Source: Skeletonema tropicum (taxonomy: Eukaryota; Bacillariophyta; Thalassiosirophyceae; Thalassiosirales; Thalassiosiraceae). Taken from it: a stretch of 64,000 bases of DNA. The notes under the pieces are model-generated. The model was not told the DNA's origin. It ran no database searches and saw only the letters and a list, made by a program, of their open reading frames with translations. Shown piece by piece: positions 42,287-51,930 of this stretch. Made by a program: the position numbers and the translations under genes. Every line of letters begins with the position of its first letter. Positions within the stretch are counted from its first letter, which is position 1. The stretch is from the NCBI GenBank assembly GCA_037178625.1, contig CM074137.1, forward strand, positions 1,364,001 through 1,428,000, in the 5' to 3' direction.

Positions 42287-43615
42287 TTACGGCGTTGAGT
42301 CATCACTCCAGTCATCGTCGCTCTTGATAATATTCCAGCCATTATCAGCTTGGGTAGGCTGCGATGTTGGAGATAGAGAGGGCTGATATGTTGGAAAAGT
42401 TGGCATGTTGTCATCTTTCCAGTCATCATCGTCATCGTTCGAAATACTATTCCAGTCATCATCAGCAGCTTGGGCAAGCTGCGATGTTGGAGATAGGGTA
42501 GGTTGAAATGTTGGAAAGATTGGCATATTGTCATCATTCCAGTGATCGTCATCGTCGCTCTTCCAAATATTCCAGTCATCATCAGCTTGGGTAGGCTGCG
42601 ATGTTGGAGAAAGGGTAGGTGACAATGTCGGAGAACCTGTAGGGAGGTTGTTTGGGTTACCATCATTCCAGTCATCAGTATTATTGTTTCCACCCGACGA
42701 TGGCGTCGGAGATGGAGTACCAGGTGGTGGAGCATTACTGCAATCAAATTCTTCGGGGGCAAAGTTGCTCCAAGCGCATACCTCAGCTCGAATCCATTCA
42801 TATTGAGAAGAAACCCTTGCGTATACTCCAGGATAATCTTCACTTGCACACCCGATACCCCAGCTCACAACTCCTACTTGCACATCTTCCGATGCATCTC
42901 CGCCCCGGATGATTAAGGGTCCTCCTGAATCGCCTTGACAAGAGTCTTCACCGGCATCTTTGGCACATAACATGTTGCTTGTAATGGAACCCTGGTAGCT
43001 TCCATAGTCTCCATCACTACTCTCGCATTCTTCATTGGTAATAGTGTTGACCTCTACCTCCATCAACTCGGATGCCAGCATTTGACCTTCATCAGTTGGG
43101 TCGATATCACCCCATCCCATGACAGTGACCGCAGCACCGATATCAGGTGTGGCCGCATCACCATTGAGCTTGACAATGTTGATATCATCACTAGCGGCCT
43201 CATTTAAGAAGATGAGCAGAAAGTCATTATCAGTATTTAACCAATCATACTCCGGATGAGGCAAAGCCTTCTTCACACCAAGCTCTTGCCCATCATTATC
43301 ATCATGTGCATGACGTCCAACCACAGCGTTGTAATTGCCATCGCCGCCGCTATCACAATGGGCGGCTGACAATACGACATCTCTGGCGATGAGTGAGCCT
43401 CCACAGAAATGACCAATGTCGTCTGAGAGAGATACAGCGTAGGGGTATCTATCTTCGATGGCGGTGCCTCCTCCGATGATGCGTGTACTTCCTCCTCCTC
43501 CTCCTCCTCCTGAGAAGAGATTTGACTCTCTCATTCTTCCACTGCTGCTGCTGCCGCGGATGGTGCCTGTGGCAGATGCAATTGTTGCTTGTGTGACAAT
43601 AGTTTGGATCTTCAT
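42287..43615 (-). CDS. Trypsin-like serine protease (S1A) with acidic repeat tail
   Basis: 442 aa. After a Ser/Gly-rich N-terminus (weak signal sequence, polyGly) the activation site R-IIGGGTA opens a complete S1 domain: His86 in VVLSAAHC, Asp131 in NTDNDFLLIF, Ser230 in DSCQGDSGGP. Asp224 at the base of the pocket and the later VSWGIGCA predict cleavage after Lys/Arg. The paired Cys of the fold are present. After the protease (about 295) come a Pro-rich linker and three repeats of about 40 residues combining SPTSQPTQ with an acidic QADDDWN...SDDDD...NMP block. Related blocks occur in the 41120-41629 gene. The ATG at 43615 gives no strong signal peptide; a missed upstream exon is possible. 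A role in processing neighbours at R-x-L is only a speculation from location. Confidence 0.88.
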   Translation of the reverse strand: MKIQTIVTQATIASATGTIRGSSSSGRMRESNLFSGGGGGGGSTRIIGGGTAIEDRYPYAVSLSDDIGHFCGGSLIARDVVLSAAHCDSGGDGNYNAVVGRHAHDDNDGQELGVKKALPHPEYDWLNTDNDFLLIFLNEAASDDINIVKLNGDAATPDIGAAVTVMGWGDIDPTDEGQMLASELMEVEVNTITNEECESSDGDYGSYQGSITSNMLCAKDAGEDSCQGDSGGPLIIRGGDASEDVQVGVVSWGIGCASEDYPGVYARVSSQYEWIRAEVCAWSNFAPEEFDCSNAPPPGTPSPTPSSGGNNNTDDWNDGNPNNLPTGSPTLSPTLSPTSQPTQADDDWNIWKSDDDDHWNDDNMPIFPTFQPTLSPTSQLAQAADDDWNSISNDDDDDWKDDNMPTFPTYQPSLSPTSQPTQADNGWNIIKSDDDWSDDSTP

Positions 43616-43844
43616 TGTTATGGTACTGCTGTTGTTGTGCTGGCTGCGAGATCGAAGAAATTATGAGACCATTGATAAGATCAAAGTTATGAGAACATTA
43701 GCGAAGAATGAAGCCGATGAAGAACAAGCAAGAACATCATGTCTAAGCAATCGTATGAATTGGATGTCGTCTCACACTTACATTTACATCAACGCATGTC
43801 TCGGTCATTGGCATCGGTGCGTGGTTTGTGGTCTTGCTTCATCT

Positions 43845-43968
43845 AAATAATGAGAGGAGCTAAGTCGTTCGTTCTGTCGTTCTGTCGTTCTGTCGGTCGG
43901 TCGTTCTGTCCGGGCCCTTTGGCGTGTCCTTTGGCCTTCACGGGCATTTTCGATCGACTCTTTCTTTG
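43845..43968. repeat. Left copy of flanking repeat A (with GTTCTGTC microsatellite)
   Basis: AAATAATGAGAGGAGCTAAG through TCGACTCTTTCTTTG recurs at 51071-51162 on the other side of the 7-kb tandem duplication, in the same orientation. The left copy is 32 bp longer because of GTTCTGTC/GGTC tandem units. A second shared block, B (ACCCGCGCAGCG ... CAGCGAGGCTAGT), lies at about 44129-44168 and 51469-51506. Confidence 0.85.
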
Positions 43969-44418
43969 ATTGGCTTGACTAATTTTTGCTGATGGAGGTG
44001 TCCACAAGCTCGCCCGGGGCGTTTCGAAAAAGCCCGCTTCGCGGTTTTTTCTCACGGGGTAAGAGAGGTAAATAAAAGTGTAGGCAACTAGAGTTTTGTA
44101 CGTCTTTCTCCTCTATTTTGGTGCTTTAACCCGCGCAGCGGGCTAGCACGAGCGCCAGCGAGGCTAGTGAGGATGAAGGATGTAATGTGTATTTGCCCCG
44201 CCCGCCTGGTTCTGGTTGAATCTCCAGCCCTCCTCCTCCATTGTTGATTCATTCCATCAGCACTCTGTTTTTGAGAGTCATTGCTATCAGCGGCAGAATG
44301 AATGTCCACCGTCCACCCTCAGTTGCCTCTCTTATGAGACAATGATACAACGTTGTGTGGTGATGCTACATCGCTCGGTGCTCGGTGCGTACCTGTGCTG
44401 CTGTGTTTCCATATTCCG

Positions 44419-44481
44419 TTTCTGCCCAAACTTGTCCCATTTCTGCCCAAACTTGTCCCATTTCTGCCCAAACTTGTCCCA
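44419..44481. repeat. 21-bp unit repeated three times
   Basis: Three perfect tandem copies of a 21-bp unit (TTTCTGCCCAAACTTGTCCC plus A). The same array is at 47895-47957 in copy 2. It lies upstream of the broken transposon-like gene. Confidence 0.95.
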
Positions 44482-44705
44482 GGTTGATATCTCATGCATG
44501 CTCATGATGATTTAATTGTGTAAAAAGAGTGTAGAAGATACTCCACCACAAAGAATCACCACCCGCTAATTTTATTGTGTGGATGATTTGAAATTTTTTT
44601 TGTGGCATGTAGTGTTTTTTTGGCGCCAAGGCATAAAAATGTGGCGCCATCGGAGGGACAGCGGCATTTCACGATGGTGCACAGTTCCGCTAGCACTTCC
44701 GAACC

Positions 44706-46717
44706 ATGTCGACAGGTCAAACCACCCCTTCTGCTGGCCGCAACAGCAGGAGCGAGAGCGGCCGATCATCCCGACGTTCGAGAAGGGGAGAAGATACCAC
44801 GCCTGCAAAGCTTTCAGTCCCCAAACATTTCTTCTTCAGCCGTGATGAGAGTCGTAATTGCTTCAATTTTCAATTAAAGCCAACAGTTAACGCACACAAG
44901 AGAGTCATCTGTGATGGCTGCCTTTATACTCTAAATAACGCTGGAGGCATCCTCACCCCTGACCTTATCAGCAGGACACGCGGGACCAACGTAAAAAAGA
45001 AATGTCAACGGCCTTGGGACCAGACATGGAAAGACCACCCTGATCGTGGAAAAGTGCAACGACACAATGATTTCATGGCTCTATTCGAAGATGAAACAAC
45101 AATTATTACTCCAGTCTCGCATCCTGTCGATATGCGGTCATTAAGAGGTTCGCCGGCAAAGAAGAAAAAGAAAAGCAAAGCTACAAATAACAAGCAGTCG
45201 AAAGAAACAGAAGAGCAAGAAGAGACAGAAGTGGATCTTCTTCTGCCAAAGAGACTCAATCCGGGAAGCATTGTAATTTTCGACCACAATGGTCACCTTA
45301 CCGATGATGCTGTTGCACTGTTCGAACAAAAATTAAAAACCTCGCGCAATGGTAAACTACCGCCGAATGATAACGATTAACGAGTTGCTGGAATGTTGTT
45401 GCAATGGATGTTTGATGAGCATGATGTCGATGTGCCAGTTGCAAAGTTATTATCATTTACAAAACACCGACCAATGCTTGTTGCTAAGATGCCAGGGACC
45501 TATGCAGTCGAGGAAACAACAAGAAATAAACGTGCACGGACAAAGAAAGCAGGTGACTGGCTAGATAGTCTCAAGTCTGGCGGCTTCAACACTGAGGATG
45601 AAATGCTTGAGTTACTCATACAGCGGCGGTTGAAGAATGGCATTCCAAAGAAATACATTATCAAAACATGGAATGCACACCATAGATTCGACGTTGAAAC
45701 AACGCTAGCCTGCTGCAAATTCGCTGGTATAAATCTAAAACAACTACGACGGGTTGCGATGTTTATTGCCTGTGACACTCGTGATCCGGGAAGTAATGGC
45801 AGAGGACTTCGACCATTTGCACCAACAAAGGAGTGTTACAAACGGAAAAGGGATGCTGTTATAGCAAAATACCCGACAATGACATATAAGAAGGTCCCAT
45901 TGCTGGAAAAGGATGCCGATGAACTGAAAGAACTCGTCTACAAACTTTGCAAAGATGATTGCCCAATTAGTGGATGGAAGCCAAAACTAACACGCTCTAT
46001 GAAAGCCCATCTCCTTTTTGGTGGACATCTTGTGAGACAGCTCCGTCTATGGGGCACTCTTGGTGGTATTGACGAGCAAAACATTGAGAGCGCCCATGCA
46101 ATATGGAATAAATTACTGCGGCAATTTGGAGTCACTCGAGGTACGGAACTTCAGAAGAAGGTGTTACGTGAGTACTTATTCCAGACGGATGATTTTATGC
46201 ATTTGATTATAGCACGTGTCAAAGAAGAAGGCAAGCGCAATCTGAAGAGTGGAGGCAATGATACTAATGAGCTTCCTCGGGCAAGACCGGCACAACGTCG
46301 AATTGTCGGTGACGAACTTGATATCGAAGGATTGCAGAATGATAGTTTGGAGATTGGACCTTTGGCAGTCAACATCAACAATGAGGTATTGCAGGGGAGT
46401 GACTGCTACTGCCATGGTCATCACTGCCGAGCAGTGGAAGGAGTTGTGCAATTTGGAGCCGACCGATCTCGATAATGATATCAATCGCAGGTTGTCGACC
46501 TTGAAGTGCAAGCACAGCTTCATCAAAGCGACAAAAGAAGCAAGGCAACATCAAGTATTCACAGTCTTGCCGAGAGAATTCAAAAGTTATGAAGAAACGG
46601 AAAGACGATGGTATGAGTGATTTAGAGACTAAGAACAAAATTCTTCGTGAGATTGGAATTCAAAGTGGACAGCAATCACTCCGTGATGTATTTTCTCGGA
46701 GAAGTTCTAGTACGTAG
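44706..46717 (+). pseudogene. Broken transposon-like gene, copy 1
   Basis: The frame opens at the ATG 44706 (basic Ser/Arg-rich start, then a C-x2-C and a KCQRPWDQTWKDHPDR block), meets TAA at 45378-45380, and continues in the same frame for 360 more codons (45393-46475), with LTRSMKAHLLFGGHLVRQLR and IESAHAIWNKLLRQFG. Reading frame then moves at least three times: into a frame with EQWKELCNLEPTDLDNDI (about 46420), back to one with SDKRSKATSSIHSLAERI (about 46520), and finally to MSDLETKNKILREIGIQS (46613-46717). Coding character persists through each shift, so this is one decayed gene. I do not recognise the family; the repeated context suggests a transposon. The same lesions are in copy 2. 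Confidence 0.75.
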
Positions 46718-46770
46718 TTAATTGTTACTCCTATGTAATAGTTCAAAGTGGACAGCAATCACTCTGTGAT
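46659..46770. repeat. 29-bp direct repeat at the pseudogene end
   Basis: TTCAAAGTGGACAGCAATCA onward (46659-46687) recurs at 46742-46770 with one mismatch, 83 bp downstream. Copy 2 has the pair at 50135-50163 and 50218-50246. Confidence 0.9.
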
Positions 46771-47643
46771 ATTGCTTGCTGGACCTGGCTGTGGCACGTG
46801 TATTATTGCTCTAGTAATAGGATGGATATCTACGAGTACTTGAATTTACTTTACTTTGACTTCTAAGTACTCCCCCTCCATGCATGCATTCATTTCTATT
46901 CATTTCCCACTTGGGAAGTTTGGCAATCTCCGCTGCCGAGGGGCCAGTGGAACGGACAGCCTTGGCTTCAGTAACGGCATCATTGAAAGACTTTACACTT
47001 CTGAAAATGCAGCCAATGATGCATGACGAGTGAATATACGAATCATGATTCAGTCATGACCATGGCGCATAAACTAACAAAGTCACCAGAACTGCCAAGA
47101 GGAATTACTTGCAAACTCAACCAGGATGACCAATCACCTAGGCCTCTCCTTGATGCTGCTGCCCAATTTCGATAGCTACATTTCCATCCTCTGCACCCAC
47201 TACACCACTTCCAACGACACAAACTGAAAGTAACACTGGTTGATCGCATCCACGATAATCCAAGCGCTTGCAGTCGCCACCTTCCACCTTCCGTATCGAG
47301 TCGGATTCTACTGGTAATCCTGCAGAACAACGGTATTGTCATGTCGAGAGAGTCCCAATGCAAGTTGACCAATTGTTATTTTGGAAAATATGAATCCCAA
47401 TTTGTTGCCCACTAGATAACTAGCCATAATGACTTGGCACTTCCTTCTGCGGTAAGAAGATCAAAGATAAACTAGTCACAGCATTTATTGAATGTCCCAA
47501 AACGCTTCCTTGAGTTCATTGGCGCTTCCACATAATGCAGATCTTTCCATCCTTACTATACAGCCCGTCACGTAAATCGATGCTTGGGATGGCAGTTACG
47601 TTATGAGTTATGAGGCAAGACGATGATAAAATTGCAGTGTTGA
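46718..47643. other. Non-coding remainder of copy 1 and 55-bp spacer
   Basis: No convincing gene. Open frames up to 109 codons on the minus strand (47043-47372) lack domains. A plus-strand stretch starting ATGGCGCATAAACTAACAAA (about 47064) reads 38 codons before a stop and may be debris of another element. Bases 47589-47643 are unique to the junction between copies. Confidence 0.5.
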
Positions 47644-47894
47644 TGAGGATGAAGGATGTAATGTGTATTTGCCCCGCCCGCCTGGTTCTGGTTGAATCTC
47701 CAGCCCTCCTCCTCCATTGTTGATTCATTCCATCAGCACTCTGTTTTTGAGAGTCATTGCTATCAGCGGCAGAATGAATGTCCACCGTCCACCCTCAGTT
47801 GCCTCTCTTATGAGACAATGATACAACGTTGTGTGGTGATGCTACATCGCTCGGTGCTCGGTGCGTACCTGTGCTGCTGTGTTTCCATATTCCG

Positions 47895-47957
47895 TTTCTG
47901 CCCAAACTTGTCCCATTTCTGCCCAAACTTGTCCCATTTCTGCCCAAACTTGTCCCA
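47895..47957. repeat. 21-bp unit repeated three times (copy 2)
   Basis: Same array as at 44419-44481, with the same number of units, consistent with very recent duplication since such arrays change length quickly. Confidence 0.95.
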
Positions 47958-48181
47958 GGTTGATATCTCATGCATGCTCATGATGATTTAATTGTGTAAA
48001 AAGAGTGTAGAAGATACTCCACCACAAAGAATCACCACCCGCTAATTTTATTGTGTGGATGATTTGAAATTTTTTTTGTGGCATGTAGTGTTTTTTTGGC
48101 GCCAAGGCATAAAAATGTGGCGCCATCGGAGGGACAGCGGCATTTCACGATGGTGCACAGTTCCGCTAGCACTTCCGAACC

Positions 48182-50193
48182 ATGTCGACAGGTCAAACCA
48201 CCCCTTCTGCTGGCCGCAACAGCAGGAGCGAGAGCGGCCGATCATCCCGACGTTCGAGAAGGGGAGAAGATACCACGCCTGCAAAGCTTTCAGTCCCCAA
48301 ACATTTCTTCTTCAGCCGTGATGAGAGTCGTAATTGCTTCAATTTTCAATTAAAGCCAACAGTTAACGCACACAAGAGAGTCATCTGTGATGGCTGCCTT
48401 TATACTCTAAATAACGCTGGAGGCATCCTCACCCCTGACCTTATCAGCAGGACACGCGGGACCAACGTAAAAAAGAAATGTCAACGGCCTTGGGACCAGA
48501 CATGGAAAGACCACCCTGATCGTGGAAAAGTGCAACGACACAATGATTTCATGGCTCTATTCGAAGATGAAACAACAATTATTACTCCAGTCTCGCATCC
48601 TGTCGATATGCGGTCATTAAGAGGTTCGCCGGCAAAGAAGAAAAAGAAAAGCAAAGCTACAAATAACAAGCAGTCGAAAGAAACAGAAGAGCAAGAAGAG
48701 ACAGAAGTGGATCTTCTTCTGCCAAAGAGACTCAATCCGGGAAGCATTGTAATTTTCGACCACAATGGTCACCTTACCGATGATGCTGTTGCACTGTTCG
48801 AACAAAAATTAAAAACCTCGCGCAATGGTAAACTACCGCCGAATGATAACGATTAACGAGTTGCTGGAATGTTGTTGCAATGGATGTTTGATGAGCATGA
48901 TGTCGATGTGCCAGTTGCAAAGTTATTATCATTTACAAAACACCGACCAATGCTTGTTGCTAAGATGCCAGGGACCTATGCAGTCGAGGAAACAACAAGA
49001 AATAAACGTGCACGGACAAAGAAAGCAGGTGACTGGCTAGATAGTCTCAAGTCTGGCGGCTTCAACACTGAGGATGAAATGCTTGAGTTACTCATACAGC
49101 GGCGGTTGAAGAATGGCATTCCAAAGAAATACATTATCAAAACATGGAATGCACACCATAGATTCGACGTTGAAACAACGCTAGCCTGCTGCAAATTCGC
49201 TGGTATAAATCTAAAACAACTACGACGGGTTGCGATGTTTATTGCCTGTGACACTCGTGATCCGGGAAGTAATGGCAGAGGACTTCGACCATTTGCACCA
49301 ACAAAGGAGTGTTACAAACGGAAAAGGGATGCTGTTATAGCAAAATACCCGACAATGACATATAAGAAGGTCCCATTGCTGGAAAAGGATGCCGATGAAC
49401 TGAAAGAACTCGTCTACAAACTTTGCAAAGATGATTGCCCAATTAGTGGATGGAAGCCAAAACTAACACGCTCTATGAAAGCCCATCTCCTTTTTGGTGG
49501 ACATCTTGTGAGACAGCTCCGTCTATGGGGCACTCTTGGTGGTATTGACGAGCAAAACATTGAGAGCGCCCATGCAATATGGAATAAATTACTGCGGCAA
49601 TTTGGAGTCACTCGAGGTACGGAACTTCAGAAGAAGGTGTTACGTGAGTACTTATTCCAGACGGATGATTTTATGCATTTGATTATAGCACGTGTCAAAG
49701 AAGAAGGCAAGCGCAATCTGAAGAGTGGAGGCAATGATACTAATGAGCTTCCTCGGGCAAGACCGGCACAACGTCGAATTGTCGGTGACGAACTTGATAT
49801 CGAAGGATTGCAGAATGATAGTTTGGAGATTGGACCTTTGGCAGTCAACATCAACAATGAGGTATTGCAGGGGAGTGACTGCTACTGCCATGGTCATCAC
49901 TGCCGAGCAGTGGAAGGAGTTGTGCAATTTGGAGCCGACCGATCTCGATAATGATATCAATCGCAGGTTGTCGACCTTGAAGTGCAAGCACAGCTTCATC
50001 AAAGCGACAAAAGAAGCAAGGCAACATCAAGTATTCACAGTCTTGCCGAGAGAATTCAAAAGTTATGAAGAAACGGAAAGACGATGGTATGAGTGATTTA
50101 GAGACTAAGAACAAAATTCTTCGTGAGATTGGAATTCAAAGTGGACAGCAATCACTCCGTGATGTATTTTCTCGGAGAAGTTCTAGTACGTAG
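48182..50193 (+). pseudogene. Broken transposon-like gene, copy 2
   Basis: Identical to the copy at 44706-46717, including the in-frame TAA (48854-48856) and the later frameshifts. Decay therefore preceded the duplication, or the lesions are tolerated in some way such as readthrough. No independent mutations have accumulated between the two. Confidence 0.75.
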
Positions 50194-51930
50194 TTAATTG
50201 TTACTCCTATGTAATAGTTCAAAGTGGACAGCAATCACTCTGTGATATTGCTTGCTGGACCTGGCTGTGGCACGTGTATTATTGCTCTAGTAATAGGATG
50301 GATATCTACGAGTACTTGAATTTACTTTACTTTGACTTCTAAGTACTCCCCCTCCATGCATGCATTCATTTCTATTCATTTCCCACTTGGGAAGTTTGGC
50401 AATCTCCGCTGCCGAGGGGCCAGTGGAACGGACAGCCTTGGCTTCAGTAACGGCATCATTGAAAGACTTTACACTTCTGAAAATGCAGCCAATGATGCAT
50501 GACGAGTGAATATACGAATCATGATTCAGTCATGACCATGGCGCATAAACTAACAAAGTCACCAGAACTGCCAAGAGGAATTACTTGCAAACTCAACCAG
50601 GATGACCAATCACCTAGGCCTCTCCTTGATGCTGCTGCCCAATTTCGATAGCTACATTTCCATCCTCTGCACCCACTACACCACTTCCAACGACACAAAC
50701 TGAAAGTAACACTGGTTGATCGCATCCACGATAATCCAAGCGCTTGCAGTCGCCACCTTCCACCTTCCGTATCGAGTCGGATTCTACTGGTAATCCTGCA
50801 GAACAACGGTATTGTCATGTCGAGAGAGTCCCAATGCAAGTTGACCAATTGTTATTTTGGAAAATATGAATCCCAATTTGTTGCCCACTAGATAACTAGC
50901 CATAATGACTTGGCACTTCCTTCTGCGGTAAGAAGATCAAAGATAAACTAGTCACAGCATTTATTGAATGTCCCAAAACGCTTCCTTGAGTTCATTGGCG
51001 CTTCCACATAATGCAGATCTTTCCATCCTTACTATACAGCCCGTCACGTAAATCGATGCTTGGGCTATCAAAATAATGAGAGGAGCTAAGTCGTTCGGTC
51101 GGTCCGGGCCCTTTGGCGTGTCCTTTGGCCTTCACGGGCATTTTCGATCGACTCTTTCTTTGGACGTGTGATGTGGAGTGTCAAGAAATAGGGTTCTAAT
51201 TTTTAGTAAGGGTACAGTTGATGTGTGAGTGTCAGAAATGATGTGGTTCACATTAAACCTCTTCATAGATAATCCCTCTCACATAAATCAATATTCTCCC
51301 AACCGTGTCTCAGTAATCACTACACAGCATTCGTAGAAGGCAATGTACAACCTTTATTACATAATTATTTAAGTGTTACATAACGTACTATTTGAATACT
51401 GCTATGTATATAAGTAGACACAATCAATATCGTAGTAGATAGCCGGTGCCTCCTCTCTTGTTTAGAAAACCCGCGCAGCGGCTAGACGAGCGTCAGCGAG
51501 GCTAGTATAAGCTGATAGGTAGATAAAAGTGTGACCAAAAAGGACCAATCACGCTTTGAAAAATGTAAGCGTGACTGAGCGAAGTGGCTGTGTCAAGCAA
51601 GTGTGTCAGTGGACGTGCTGTAATGCCCTTTCTTTGACAGTTTGCGTTTACCCGTTCTCGGTTCTACCCGGATCTAAAACAACCAAAACCAAAGTCAAAG
51701 ATAGGTCAAAGATCCATCCACGCCGATGGTGAAAAAATCGGGGCTGCTACTATTGCTACACTCTTTATTAAGCACATAGCAACAACTAATCAGCGTAGTC
51801 AATTGACGCACTGCCATTACTAAAATTACCGCAGTTCCCCCCCTCCATTACACTGTAAACAACAGCGGGCCAATCCCCAAAAATTAAAACCGACACATAA
51901 CAAATAAATAATCAACCAAAAACTACAAAA
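50194..51930. other. End of copy 2 and intergenic region with flanking repeats A' and B'
   Basis: 50194-51064 repeats the non-coding part of copy 1. 51071-51162 is repeat A' and about 51469-51506 is block B' (CCCGCGCAGCGGCTAG ... GCGAGGCTAGT). The rest, up to the gamma-COP start at 51931, shows no gene; 51844-51930 is AT-rich and likely 5' UTR. Confidence 0.6.

Larger units (their letters stand above)
44168..47588. repeat. Tandem segmental duplication, copy 1 (3,421 bp)
   Basis: Direct copy of 47644-51064 at a fixed offset of 3,476 bp. All long frames in the two copies have identical translations, and I saw no base difference in the stretches compared. Copy 1 begins exactly at the end of block B (GGCTAGT). 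The copies are separated by 55 unique bases (47589-47643). Such identity means either a very recent duplication or an assembly artefact. Confidence 0.95.
47644..51064. repeat. Tandem segmental duplication, copy 2 (3,421 bp)
   Basis: Second identical unit, in the same orientation as copy 1 (44168-47588). Identity stops after GATGCTTGGG at 51064. Flanking repeat A' starts 7 bp later (51071). Confidence 0.95.

Noticed and set aside
44216..44515. 99-codon frame with FCPNLSH x 3
   Set aside because: Arises from the 21-bp tandem repeat; no domain, and it crosses non-coding sequence of the duplicated unit.
45351..45383. 33-nt GT..AG segment that would splice out the in-frame stop
   Set aside because: Far shorter than every other intron resolved here (84-172 nt), and it would not explain the later frameshifts.
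47043..47372. 109-codon minus-strand frame in the duplicated unit
   Set aside because: Cys/Trp/Arg-rich composition typical of non-coding translation; no family resemblance.
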